7,567 nucleotides of DNA. It comes from Spirochaetota bacterium. GTDB lineage: Bacteria; Spirochaetota; GWE2-31-10; MWDO01. The stretch spans positions 1 through 7,567 of the forward strand of contig JAGOCL010000115.1 in assembly GCA_017998755.1 (NCBI GenBank), in the 5' to 3' direction. Shown piece after piece: positions 1-7,009 of this stretch. The position numbers and the translations under genes were made by a program. Positions within the stretch are counted from its first letter, which is position 1. The number at the start of each line of letters is the position of its first letter. Under the pieces are notes generated by a model, which was not told the DNA's origin, ran no database searches, and was given only the letters and a program-made list of their open reading frames with translations.

Positions 1-280
1 CGCCCGAATATTCCGACGTATCTATAGTATATTTGACAGTATATACGTCGTTTGGAGAAATTTTAACGTTATTTTGATCAAAAACCAAACATGCGCACGA
101 AGTAGTGATAAAAACGTCCAAACCGGTAGACGACACGTTTTTAATCGAAACGCTTGACTCGACCATAGCGCCTTTAACAACGTCGCCGAAATTGTAATAT
201 TCCGGATCGATAACCAAATCTGCGCCATAAACGGTAGAAACTATCAAGAATGTAATAAAAGTAAATATTTTTTTTAACAT
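1..280 (-). CDS. Exported DUF1573-family protein (3' end outside window)
   Basis: Reading leftward from the ATG at 280, the frame stays open for 93 codons to the window edge, so only the N-terminus is seen. Residues 1-20 form a signal peptide: Lys-Lys, a hydrophobic stretch, then a YGA|D cleavage site. The mature part starts with a beta-rich segment (DPEYYNFGDVVKGAMVESSV) and continues to a TSCAC motif with Cys62 and Cys64, then ISPNDVYTVKYTIDT. This is the DUF1573 pattern (FDFG..KG..V...F...N, SCGC, PG....I.V.FDT), an Ig-like exported domain of unknown biochemical role. The usual SCGC is SCAC here, so the CxC is kept. GGAG at 288-285 is a ribosome binding site 4 nt before the start. The gene begins 10 nt after the stop of the upstream thioredoxin-like gene, so the two are almost certainly co-transcribed. 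The family call is fairly sure; the function is unknown. Confidence 0.82.
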   Translation of the reverse strand, partial: MLKKIFTFITFLIVSTVYGADLVIDPEYYNFGDVVKGAMVESSVSIKNVSSTGLDVFITTSCACLVFDQNNVKISPNDVYTVKYTIDTSEYSG

Positions 281-290
281 ATATCTCCGG

Positions 291-1505
291 TTATTCCAGA
301 AAATCTTTCAAAAGCCATTCCATACGCATTTCGATATGTCCGGAATATTTTATCGCTACTCTTTTTATAACATAGTTATCGGGCGATACTAAAATCATGG
401 ACGGAATAGAAATAAGCCCGTTCGCTCTCATGTTCCTAACGCCGTTTTGATCAAGATAAAAGTCCGCGCTTATTTTATTATTTTTCATATACTCTTTTAC
501 TTCGTCAATAGCAGTTTTTGAGTTAGAATACATCGTATTAACCGCAATGAAGTTGAATTCAGACTTCTTTTTCAGTATTGTTAGATATTTCAGCTCTTTT
601 TTACAGTATTGGCACGAAGTATTGAAGAAAACAATAATCATATTTTTACCGGCGTATTTTGAGCCTTCGACGTCCGGGTTTATTTGCATTTCAATATTAT
701 CCATATTAATAACTCTAAAAGGTTTGAGTAAAGTATTTTCTTTGAAAGTTACGACGTTCTTAAAAAAATTAGTTTTTACAATTTCCTTTAGCGCGCCCGT
801 CTCTTCGTTGAAACTTCGTTTATCCCCTTTTATTTTGAGAAAATCAAAAAAAAGCCCGATATCTTTGAGAAACGACTTATCCTCTAAGTTATAATAAGAA
901 AGCGCCTTAGTTTCAAAATATTCTCTCCAATTTCCGGTATTTTTATATACGTCGAGCGCTATTTTATCGTGAAGCGTTACGGGCGCGATCTTCTTTGCAA
1001 AGCTTAAGTATCGATAGATCGACAGCCAATCCTCTTTAGTTTTATTTTTATTTTCCAGACGATTATATAAAGACAACCATTTATATATATTGTAAACAAA
1101 CAGATAATTTTTTGCATCCTTTTCGTCGGCATTTTCAGAAAGTTTCAAATAATAATCGGTCTCGGCGTCAAAATATTGGTTATAAGCGTAGCGGTTGATA
1201 TAATATAATAACGCCCGAGCTCTCTCTTTATCGCCAAGTTTATCCGAAATTATCTTCTCTATATCCGCATTCCTATCATTTCTCTGAGGTAAGTATATAT
1301 TTATGTAAAACCTCAATATTTCTTCGTATATCTCGATTTCTTCGCGACTACCCTTTACGACGTTATTTAAATTTTCGTAGAATATTTTAGTATCAAACTC
1401 TCCGGTTTTTAAACAATCGTCGTTTAATTTTTTAAAAACCTCGTCGATAGAGTATAAATTAACTGCCAGAATAAAAATACTAATGAAGATACCGTATCTT
1501 TTCAT
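291..1505 (-). CDS. Exported thioredoxin-fold (TlpA/redoxin-like) protein with long N-terminal helical region
   Basis: A 404-residue protein with an N-terminal signal peptide (residues 1-19 or so, MKRYGIFISIFILAVNLYS). Residues 20-250 are rich in Tyr, Asn, Lys and Glu, look alpha-helical and possibly TPR-like, and match no family I recognise. Residues 255-404 form a thioredoxin-like domain: a strand IIVFF, the active site Cys298-Gln-Tyr-Cys301 in NTSCQYCKKEL, a second strand NFIAVNT, and the cis-proline loop SIPSMILV (Pro368) followed by a DN turn. This is the TlpA/ResA/redoxin arrangement, so the protein is probably a periplasmic thiol-disulfide oxidoreductase, more likely a reductase or isomerase of exported cysteines than a DsbA-type oxidase. 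The start at 1505 gives a proper signal peptide; GGGG at 1518-1515 is a modest ribosome binding site 9 nt away. It leads the unit that includes the DUF1573 gene, whose CxC protein is a plausible partner. The substrate is not known. Confidence 0.83.
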   Translation of the reverse strand: MKRYGIFISIFILAVNLYSIDEVFKKLNDDCLKTGEFDTKIFYENLNNVVKGSREEIEIYEEILRFYINIYLPQRNDRNADIEKIISDKLGDKERARALLYYINRYAYNQYFDAETDYYLKLSENADEKDAKNYLFVYNIYKWLSLYNRLENKNKTKEDWLSIYRYLSFAKKIAPVTLHDKIALDVYKNTGNWREYFETKALSYYNLEDKSFLKDIGLFFDFLKIKGDKRSFNEETGALKEIVKTNFFKNVVTFKENTLLKPFRVINMDNIEMQINPDVEGSKYAGKNMIIVFFNTSCQYCKKELKYLTILKKKSEFNFIAVNTMYSNSKTAIDEVKEYMKNNKISADFYLDQNGVRNMRANGLISIPSMILVSPDNYVIKRVAIKYSGHIEMRMEWLLKDFLE

Positions 1506-1548
1506 TGCGAAAAACCCCGCTCAAACTTTAGATAAGTAATCCAAAGAT

Positions 1549-1577
1549 ATTAAATTGTCAATATTTTTTTTTGACAA
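1549..1577 (-). promoter_or_regulatory. Leftward sigma-70-type promoter for the thioredoxin-like/DUF1573 unit
   Basis: On the minus strand, TTGTCA at 1577-1572 (5 of 6 to TTGACA) is followed by a 17-nt spacer and TTTAAT at 1554-1549 (5 of 6 to TATAAT). Transcription would start near 1542 and give a leader of about 37 nt. The -35 box lies on the same base pairs as the -35 of the rightward promoter. A perfect TTGACA also occurs on this strand at 1561-1556, but no good -10 follows it at 15-19 nt. Predicted from sequence only. Confidence 0.6.
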
Positions 1578-1580
1578 ATT
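1552..1580. repeat. Inverted repeat between the divergent genes
   Basis: The arms AAATTGTCAA (1552-1561) and TTGACAAATT (1571-1580) are reverse complements at 9 of 10 positions and flank a T-rich centre, tattttttt. The right arm contains the overlapping -35 boxes of both promoters, and the left arm abuts the leftward -10. It could be an operator for a dimeric regulator, or simply a by-product of paired -35-like sequences. A run of nine T residues spans 1564-1572. Confidence 0.5.
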
Positions 1581-1599
1581 TGAATTGTTTTTGTATTAT
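1571..1599 (+). promoter_or_regulatory. Strong rightward sigma-70-type promoter for the TPR-mfd unit
   Basis: TTGACA at 1571-1576 (perfect -35), a 17-nt spacer, then TATTAT at 1594-1599 (5 of 6 to TATAAT). The expected transcription start, about 7 nt downstream, is near 1606, at the edge of the G-rich ribosome binding site, so the leader would be only about 12 nt. It lies immediately upstream of the ATG at 1618, and no other promoter is evident before mfd, so it probably drives the whole rightward arm. Confidence 0.78.
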
Positions 1600-1604
1600 T
1601 TATC

Positions 1605-1613
1605 GGGGGAGGG
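1605..1613 (+). promoter_or_regulatory. Ribosome binding site that fixes the start of the TPR gene
   Basis: GGGGGAGGG lies 4 nt before the ATG at 1618 and contains GGAGG. It supports 1618 rather than an upstream TTG at 1555, which lies ahead of the -35 box and would not be on the transcript. Confidence 0.85.
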
Positions 1614-1617
1614 ATTT

Positions 1618-3504
1618 ATGAGTAAAAATTTCTATTTATATTCGGTATTAATTCTTTTTATCCTAAACGCAGGCGTTTCCGCTAAAGATTCGCCAAAAGA
1701 TTTGTATCTTAAAGGAAAAGAGTATTATTTTAACGGAAAATACGAAGATGCGATTTACTATTTTAAAGAATCTCTCTCGCTTAACCCCAATTATACCGAT
1801 CCTCTACTGGAATTAGCTAAAATCTACAACGAACTCGAGCTTTACGACTATTCCTACGATTATCTAACAAAAGCGGCTAGTTTATCTAATAATCCCGATC
1901 ATATAATATATCTTGCAGATATCGAAACAAAGCTCGGCCGATACGATACCGCCGAAAAAAAATATAAAGACATTTTAGCTAAAAATCCTTTGGAAATCAA
2001 GGCCTCCAACGGACTCGCCAACATTTATCTGCAAACAAACAGAAAAATATTGGCAAAAAAAAGTCTCGACGAGATATTAAAAAAAGATAATAAGAATTAT
2101 TCTGCATTATCCAAACTTGCAAAGTATTACGAGGATATAGATATAGACAAGGCGGAGAATTATTACGTAACAAACGTAGAAAATAACTCGTTAAATCCCG
2201 ATTCTTATCTCGAATATTCGATTTTTTGTTTTAATAACGGAATGATAATAAAAGCGATAGATAATATTAAAACCGCCGTAAAAATATCGGATAAAGCGGT
2301 TTATAAGAAGTATTACGCCAAATATCTTCTATTTATGAACAGAGGCGACGAAGCGCTAAAGCTCTACAAAGAGATACTAAAAAACGAAGGGGAGATTAAT
2401 TACCTCTCTTATTACCACTTGGCTTATTGTTACTATTTGCTTTCGGATTTCGACAACGCCAAACTCTCTATCAAACGCGCGACCGGTCTTAGAGACGACG
2501 ACGAAACGTCGAGTTATTTTCTGAATTATCTTCTTATCAACAAATACGACGTCGACGACGAAACCAGAAAAAAAGTATCGGAAAATTTGTTAACCAAAGC
2601 GTCGGCTTTCAAAAAAGCGTCTAAATACGATTTATTTGTTAATAATTTGAAAGAATCTATAAGGGTTAATCCTAAAAACGTCGCCGCCCGTTTGGAATTA
2701 GCCGATTATTTTAAATCTACAGGTTATTATGAGAGATATTTAAACGAGCTTAAAGTAGCGGCGAATTTCTCAACCGATACGGCTCTCTACGATAAAATTG
2801 AGCTTGTCGAAAACTCCATAGGTTACAAACTCGAAGACGACTGGAAAGTCAAACAGTACGATATCAAAACCGACTCGGCGATTATTCCTATTTTTATCAA
2901 AAATGAGATAAATAATCAACATTACAATTTTGGTAAAATTTACGCGCGGCTTCTTCAAGATATTAGTTATGAAAATCATAAATTTGAGATAAAACTTTTC
3001 GACGAAGAAGAATATTCTACTCCCGATAAAATCAGAGTATCAAAAACAGAGAAATCTCCGTATTATCTCGATCTATACGTAAAAGAAGAGGGGAATTCGG
3101 TCTTAGCGTCTTTAAATTTTCTCAATTCAGAAAGCGCAGAGATTATAAAAAAGTATCAAACGTATCAGATGGGCAACGATCGTTTACTTATAACCGCTAA
3201 CAATCTGATTCAAAAACTTTCAGAGGACGTCCCTTTTCGCGCTCATATCGTAAAGATTATGGGCGATAAAGCGCTGATAAACCTAGGCAAACGCTCTTCA
3301 GTTAAATTGAAAACAAATCTCAATATATTAAAAAACAAAGAGTATAATATCGATTTAAACAGAGCCAAATTTATTTATAACACAACAGACGTTAAAGGGA
3401 GCGCGACAATTGTCAAAATCGACGAAAATGTATCGGAGATACGAATAAAAGACAACGACTATTTCAAGGATATCGACGTCGGCGATATAGTTATCGTAAA
3501 ATAA
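1618..3504 (+). CDS. Exported TPR-repeat protein with CsgG/FlgT-like C-terminal domains
   Basis: A 628-residue protein with a signal peptide ending near GVSA|KDS (residue 22) and no lipobox cysteine, so it is probably periplasmic or surface-located. About eight tandem TPR-like units follow (roughly 27-60, 61-94, 95-127, 128-160, 161-194, 195-228, 229-261, 262-295), with two more near 330-388. The first (LKGKEYYFNGKYEDAIYYF) is the clearest; such arrays bind partner proteins. From about 420 to 535 there is an alpha/beta segment (IIPIFIKNE, then IYARLLQDI, PYYLDLYV, then NDRLLITANNLIQKLSEDVPF) recalling CsgG/TolB-N or FlgT middle domains. Residues 540-628 (AHIVKIMGDKALINLGKRSSVKLKTNL through VGDIVIVK) look like the small beta-barrel at the C-terminus of FlgT-like proteins. 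The start is chosen from the promoter, ribosome binding site and signal peptide. It is the first gene of the unit with mfd, 58 nt upstream. A scaffold or assembly role in the envelope is inferred; the C-terminal domain calls are tentative. Confidence 0.8.
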   Translation: MSKNFYLYSVLILFILNAGVSAKDSPKDLYLKGKEYYFNGKYEDAIYYFKESLSLNPNYTDPLLELAKIYNELELYDYSYDYLTKAASLSNNPDHIIYLADIETKLGRYDTAEKKYKDILAKNPLEIKASNGLANIYLQTNRKILAKKSLDEILKKDNKNYSALSKLAKYYEDIDIDKAENYYVTNVENNSLNPDSYLEYSIFCFNNGMIIKAIDNIKTAVKISDKAVYKKYYAKYLLFMNRGDEALKLYKEILKNEGEINYLSYYHLAYCYYLLSDFDNAKLSIKRATGLRDDDETSSYFLNYLLINKYDVDDETRKKVSENLLTKASAFKKASKYDLFVNNLKESIRVNPKNVAARLELADYFKSTGYYERYLNELKVAANFSTDTALYDKIELVENSIGYKLEDDWKVKQYDIKTDSAIIPIFIKNEINNQHYNFGKIYARLLQDISYENHKFEIKLFDEEEYSTPDKIRVSKTEKSPYYLDLYVKEEGNSVLASLNFLNSESAEIIKKYQTYQMGNDRLLITANNLIQKLSEDVPFRAHIVKIMGDKALINLGKRSSVKLKTNLNILKNKEYNIDLNRAKFIYNTTDVKGSATIVKIDENVSEIRIKDNDYFKDIDVGDIVIVK

Positions 3505-3510
3505 TTTTTA

Positions 3511-3518
3511 AAGGAGAG
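3511..3518 (+). promoter_or_regulatory. Displaced Shine-Dalgarno sequence upstream of mfd
   Basis: AAGGAGAG is a strong ribosome binding sequence just after the TPR gene stop, but it ends 44 nt before the mfd ATG at 3563, far beyond normal spacing. No ATG, GTG or TTG lies at a usual distance from it, and the mfd frame, open back to 3512, offers no earlier start codon. No good Shine-Dalgarno sequence lies directly before 3563. Confidence 0.5.
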
Positions 3519-3520
3519 CT

Positions 3521-3540
3521 CTTTCCCGCGTACCGGAAAG
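3521..3540 (+). repeat. Small hairpin in the TPR-mfd gap
   Basis: CTTTCC (3521-3526) and GGAAAG (3535-3540) form a perfect 6-bp stem around an 8-nt loop, cgcgtacc. No T-run follows, so it is not a standard intrinsic terminator. It sits between the displaced Shine-Dalgarno sequence and the mfd start, and folding would shorten that distance to about 24 nt. A role in mfd translation is possible but unproven. Confidence 0.4.
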
Positions 3541-3562
3541 CGTTAAAAACTTCAAATATCGT

Positions 3563-6500
3563 ATGAATATAAAAGAATGGTTTCAAAATTTATTATCCGA
3601 AACGGAAGAATTCAAATCAATAATCGAATCCTCCAAGTCAAAGAAAATCGTCCGTATAGGGGAGCTTTTTGGAAGCGCTATATCGTTATTGGCGCTCTCG
3701 CTATTTAAAAAAACAGACAAATCGATACTTTTTTTGTGCAAATCGGACGAAGAAGCGGAAGAGTTCGTTCAGGACTTTGTATCTTTTGGGATAGAAAAAT
3801 GTTATTATTTTCCTTCGTTTAAAACCACGCCGTATTCCGACGCAGTTATGAGCGAAGACGTATCGTCTCAAAGACTCGAAGTCTTCAAGCGTCTGCTAAA
3901 TAACGATAAAAAAATAATAGTATCGTCGGTCGACGCGGTATTTTCCTCGATAACTCCAAAAAGTAATCTACTCCCTTTTGTGCTTAATCTAAAAAAAGGA
4001 GACTTGATCGAAATTGAGGATCTTGTAAAAAGATTAATTCAAGCGGGATACTCTAGAGTTAACAGCGTTTCGTTATCCGGAGAGTTTGCAGTCAGGGGAA
4101 ATATCGTCGATATATTTTACTCTACGTTTAAAAGCCCAGTCAGACTGGATTTCTTTGATATAGAAATAGAAAGTATCCGATCGTTCAACCCTTTTACCCA
4201 AAAAAGCGAAGACGCGCTCGAAGAAGTAGTCGTCCCGCCGCATAAAGAGATCGTTTATAACGAGTCCGAAGCGCTCTCGGCTATTTCGGAGTTAAACAAA
4301 CTCGACGGAGAGCCCGATCAAATTAGTAAAATCAAAGAAAATATTACGCATTATCAGAAATTTGACGGAGAACAGTATCTGATTAACATTTTTTATGAAA
4401 AAGCGTCGCTTTGCTCTTATTTTAAAAACGATATACTGATCGTTAACGACATAAATTCGATAAAAAAAAGCGTTTCTACTCTTTTTTACGAATTTGAAGA
4501 AAATTATCATTCTTCCGCTTACCACAAAAAACCAAAGTTATCTCCCGAAAAAATATTGTGGACGCTCGAAGAAATATACGGAATGCAAAATTTTATCATC
4601 GAATGTAATTATCTAAACGATCCAAATAATCCGTTTGATTATCATTATGGTTGCGAAGGGCTTCCGATATATCTCGGTAATATCGAACAATTTTCAGGAG
4701 ATCTAAAGCGTTTCTTAGAAGAAGGGTACAAAGTACTGATATTTGCAGTAAACGATATACAAAAAGAGCGATTAACGACTATTTTCAAACAATTCGATCC
4801 TAAAGACGATAGAGCCGACGTAGTTCAATCGGGATTGTCAATATTACCGCTTAGTCTAAATTACGGATTTTTGCGCCGGTCTGATAAAATTTTATTTATC
4901 AACGACTACGAGATTTTCGGAAAAAGGACAAAGATAAGCAAACATTTCTATACAAAAAGAACCGAGACGATCGAATCGTTTATAGATTTGAAACCGGGGG
5001 ATTACATAGTTCATATCCATCACGGCATAGGTCAGTTTTTGGGAATAGAGAGAGTAAAAAGTCTCGGGACTGAAAAAGATTATATCTCGATTCAATACGC
5101 CGAGGGCGATAAAATATTTATACCCGTCGAACAACTAAACTTTATCCAAAAATACCTCTCAAGCGATATGACCCGTCCAAAACTCGACAGAATAGGAACA
5201 AAGTCGTGGTCTAAGGCCAAAGAGAGAGCTCAACGCTCGATTGAAGAACTTGCGAGAGAATTAGTTCAGCTATATTCGGAACGAATTAAAGTAAAAGGGT
5301 TCGCATTTTCCAGCGACGCGCCTTGGCAAAGAGAATTTGAAGCCAAATTCCCATACGACGAAACGGAGGATCAACTGCTCAGTATCGAAGAGGTCAAACG
5401 CGACATGGAGTCCAGCAAAATCATGGATAGACTGATATGCGGCGACGTCGGCTTCGGCAAAACCGAGGTGGCGATCCGAGCGGCTTTCAAAGCGGTAATG
5501 AGCGGCAGGCAAGTAATAATACTGACTCCTACTACAATTTTGGCGGAACAACACTATGAAAATTTTTCAGAAAGACTGAAAGATTATCCCGTAAAAGTCG
5601 AGATGCTTTCGAGATTCAGATCGGATCAAGAACAAAAAGTTATAATAAATGAACTGAAGGACGGAGAGATAGATATTATTATCGGAACGCACCGGCTTTT
5701 ATCCAACGACGTCGTTTATAAAAATCCCGGACTTGTTATCATCGACGAAGAGCACAGATTCGGCGTAAAGCACAAAGAAAAATTAAAAAAAATACGGCTT
5801 ACTATCGATTCTATCTCGATGACAGCGACCCCTATTCCCAGAACGTTGCATATGTCGCTGGCAAAGATTCGCGATATGTCGGTAATAAATACGCCGCCGA
5901 AAGAGAGGATGAGCGTAGAAACTTACGTTATGGAATTCAACGAAGATATTCTCGTCGAGGCGATAAGAAAAGAACTCGGCCGAAACGGACAGATATTTTT
6001 TATATACAACAGAGTAAAGACTATATACGAGATGAAAAAATATCTACAAAAAATTTATCCGGCGGCGCGGGTGGTAGTAGCTCACGGGCAGATGAACGAA
6101 GAAGACCTTGAAGACATCATACATCAATTCGTTCATCACGAATACGATATACTTCTTACCACGACCATTATCGAATCGGGTATCGACATTCCGCGAGCAA
6201 ACACTATAATTATCGACAGAGCCGACAGATTCGGACTTTCGCAACTTTATCAACTAAGAGGCAGAGTCGGCAGATCAAATTTAAAAGCGTACGCTTATCT
6301 TTTTTACGACGCAAATAGCGCGATAACCGAAGATGCGATGAAGCGGCTCCGCGTCATATCGGAATATACCGACCTCGGAAGCGGTTTTAAAATAGCGATG
6401 AAAGACCTTGAAATTCGCGGAGCCGGCAACCTGTTCGGCCCGGAGCAGTCGGGCAATATCTTGGCTGTCGGCTTCCATCTCTATTGCAAACTCTTAAGCG

Positions 6501-7009
6501 ACGCCGTTAAGGAAATCCAAAAAAGCGAAGATTATAAAGGCGAAAAAATCGAATACGACAAGGAAGTCTATCTCGAACTTAACTATAAAGGATTTATCTC
6601 GGACAGTTATATATCTGACGTTAAGCAGAAAATCGAATTTTATAAAAGAATAGCCGGCGTCGTTTATCATAGCGATATAGAAGATATAAAGAGAACTATG
6701 GAAGACAGATTCGGCCCTCCGCCCGACGAAGCTTTAACTCTTTTATTTATTGCGGAGATACGCGTTATTTGTAAAAATATGTCTATTACCGAAATGATAG
6801 AAAAAAGCGATAGAATAGAGATCATTTTTGATAAGTTTTCAGGTATTAATCTTGAAAAACTGATGAAAATTATAACAAAATCGAGAGGAAACGTCTATAT
6901 ACTGGGTAAAAAGCCAAATTCTCTTTTTATTAAAATATTAGACGAAGATATCCCGTTTAAAGAAAAATGGGCTTATATAAAAAATATTTTAACGGAGATA
7001 AAAGAGTGA
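3563..7009 (+). CDS. mfd: Transcription-repair coupling factor Mfd
   Basis: A complete 1148-residue Mfd, the usual family length. Mfd is a cytosolic ATP-driven translocase that pushes or dislodges RNA polymerase stalled at DNA damage and recruits UvrA for nucleotide excision repair. In order: the UvrB-like N-terminus (about 25-340), with GELFGSA in place of a working Walker A, as is normal in Mfd, and YFPSFKTTPY at 82-91; the RNA-polymerase-interacting domain (about 475-545, LKPGDYIVHIHHGIGQFLGIE); the linker helices with FPYDETEDQ; and the helicase motor. Motor motifs are Walker A GDVGFGKTE (627-635), TPTTILAEQH (655-664), GTHRLL (708-713), DEEHRFG (728-734), TATPIPRT (754-761), ESGIDIP (871-877) and QLRGRVGR (897-904). 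The TRG region (928-964, ending EIRGAGNLFGPEQSG) and the C-terminal regulatory domain (about 1000-1148) follow. All catalytic motifs are intact. The ATG at 3563 is the first start codon after the in-frame stop at 3509 and suits the family N-terminus, but it lacks a good ribosome binding site. Confidence 0.98.
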   Translation: MNIKEWFQNLLSETEEFKSIIESSKSKKIVRIGELFGSAISLLALSLFKKTDKSILFLCKSDEEAEEFVQDFVSFGIEKCYYFPSFKTTPYSDAVMSEDVSSQRLEVFKRLLNNDKKIIVSSVDAVFSSITPKSNLLPFVLNLKKGDLIEIEDLVKRLIQAGYSRVNSVSLSGEFAVRGNIVDIFYSTFKSPVRLDFFDIEIESIRSFNPFTQKSEDALEEVVVPPHKEIVYNESEALSAISELNKLDGEPDQISKIKENITHYQKFDGEQYLINIFYEKASLCSYFKNDILIVNDINSIKKSVSTLFYEFEENYHSSAYHKKPKLSPEKILWTLEEIYGMQNFIIECNYLNDPNNPFDYHYGCEGLPIYLGNIEQFSGDLKRFLEEGYKVLIFAVNDIQKERLTTIFKQFDPKDDRADVVQSGLSILPLSLNYGFLRRSDKILFINDYEIFGKRTKISKHFYTKRTETIESFIDLKPGDYIVHIHHGIGQFLGIERVKSLGTEKDYISIQYAEGDKIFIPVEQLNFIQKYLSSDMTRPKLDRIGTKSWSKAKERAQRSIEELARELVQLYSERIKVKGFAFSSDAPWQREFEAKFPYDETEDQLLSIEEVKRDMESSKIMDRLICGDVGFGKTEVAIRAAFKAVMSGRQVIILTPTTILAEQHYENFSERLKDYPVKVEMLSRFRSDQEQKVIINELKDGEIDIIIGTHRLLSNDVVYKNPGLVIIDEEHRFGVKHKEKLKKIRLTIDSISMTATPIPRTLHMSLAKIRDMSVINTPPKERMSVETYVMEFNEDILVEAIRKELGRNGQIFFIYNRVKTIYEMKKYLQKIYPAARVVVAHGQMNEEDLEDIIHQFVHHEYDILLTTTIIESGIDIPRANTIIIDRADRFGLSQLYQLRGRVGRSNLKAYAYLFYDANSAITEDAMKRLRVISEYTDLGSGFKIAMKDLEIRGAGNLFGPEQSGNILAVGFHLYCKLLSDAVKEIQKSEDYKGEKIEYDKEVYLELNYKGFISDSYISDVKQKIEFYKRIAGVVYHSDIEDIKRTMEDRFGPPPDEALTLLFIAEIRVICKNMSITEMIEKSDRIEIIFDKFSGINLEKLMKIITKSRGNVYILGKKPNSLFIKILDEDIPFKEKWAYIKNILTEIKE
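6994..6997 (+). promoter_or_regulatory. Ribosome binding site of the lipoprotein gene inside the mfd end
   Basis: GGAG within the last codons of mfd lies 8 nt before the GTG at 7006. With the GTGA overlap it supports GTG as the true start and suggests translational coupling to mfd. Confidence 0.65.

Noticed and set aside
22..228. Minus-strand frame starting at 228
   Set aside because: It overlaps the DUF1573 reading frame on the same strand in another frame; the DUF1573 frame has a signal peptide, family motifs and a ribosome binding site.
547..894. 115-codon open frame on the plus strand inside the thioredoxin-like gene
   Set aside because: It is antisense to a well-supported gene, has no ribosome binding site or recognisable motif, and its composition follows from the opposite strand.
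1556..1561. Perfect TTGACA on the minus strand as the leftward -35
   Set aside because: No good -10 box follows at 15-19 nt; the TTGTCA/TTTAAT pair at 1577-1549 fits better.
1555..1617. TTG start at 1555 adding 21 residues to the TPR protein
   Set aside because: It lies upstream of the -35 box, would bury the signal peptide inside the protein, and lacks a ribosome binding site; the ATG at 1618 has an excellent one.
1955..1962. A8 run in the TPR gene as a phase-variable or frameshift site
   Set aside because: The frame continues intact across it, and short A-runs are expected in Lys-rich coding sequence of AT-rich DNA.
3521..3540. Intrinsic terminator between the TPR gene and mfd
   Set aside because: The stem is only 6 bp and no T-run follows, so read-through into mfd is more likely.
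3650..3690. Missing N-terminal Walker A (GELFGSA) in Mfd as a defect
   Set aside because: Mfd proteins normally lack a working nucleotide site in the UvrB-like N-terminus; the motor Walker A at residues 627-635 is intact.
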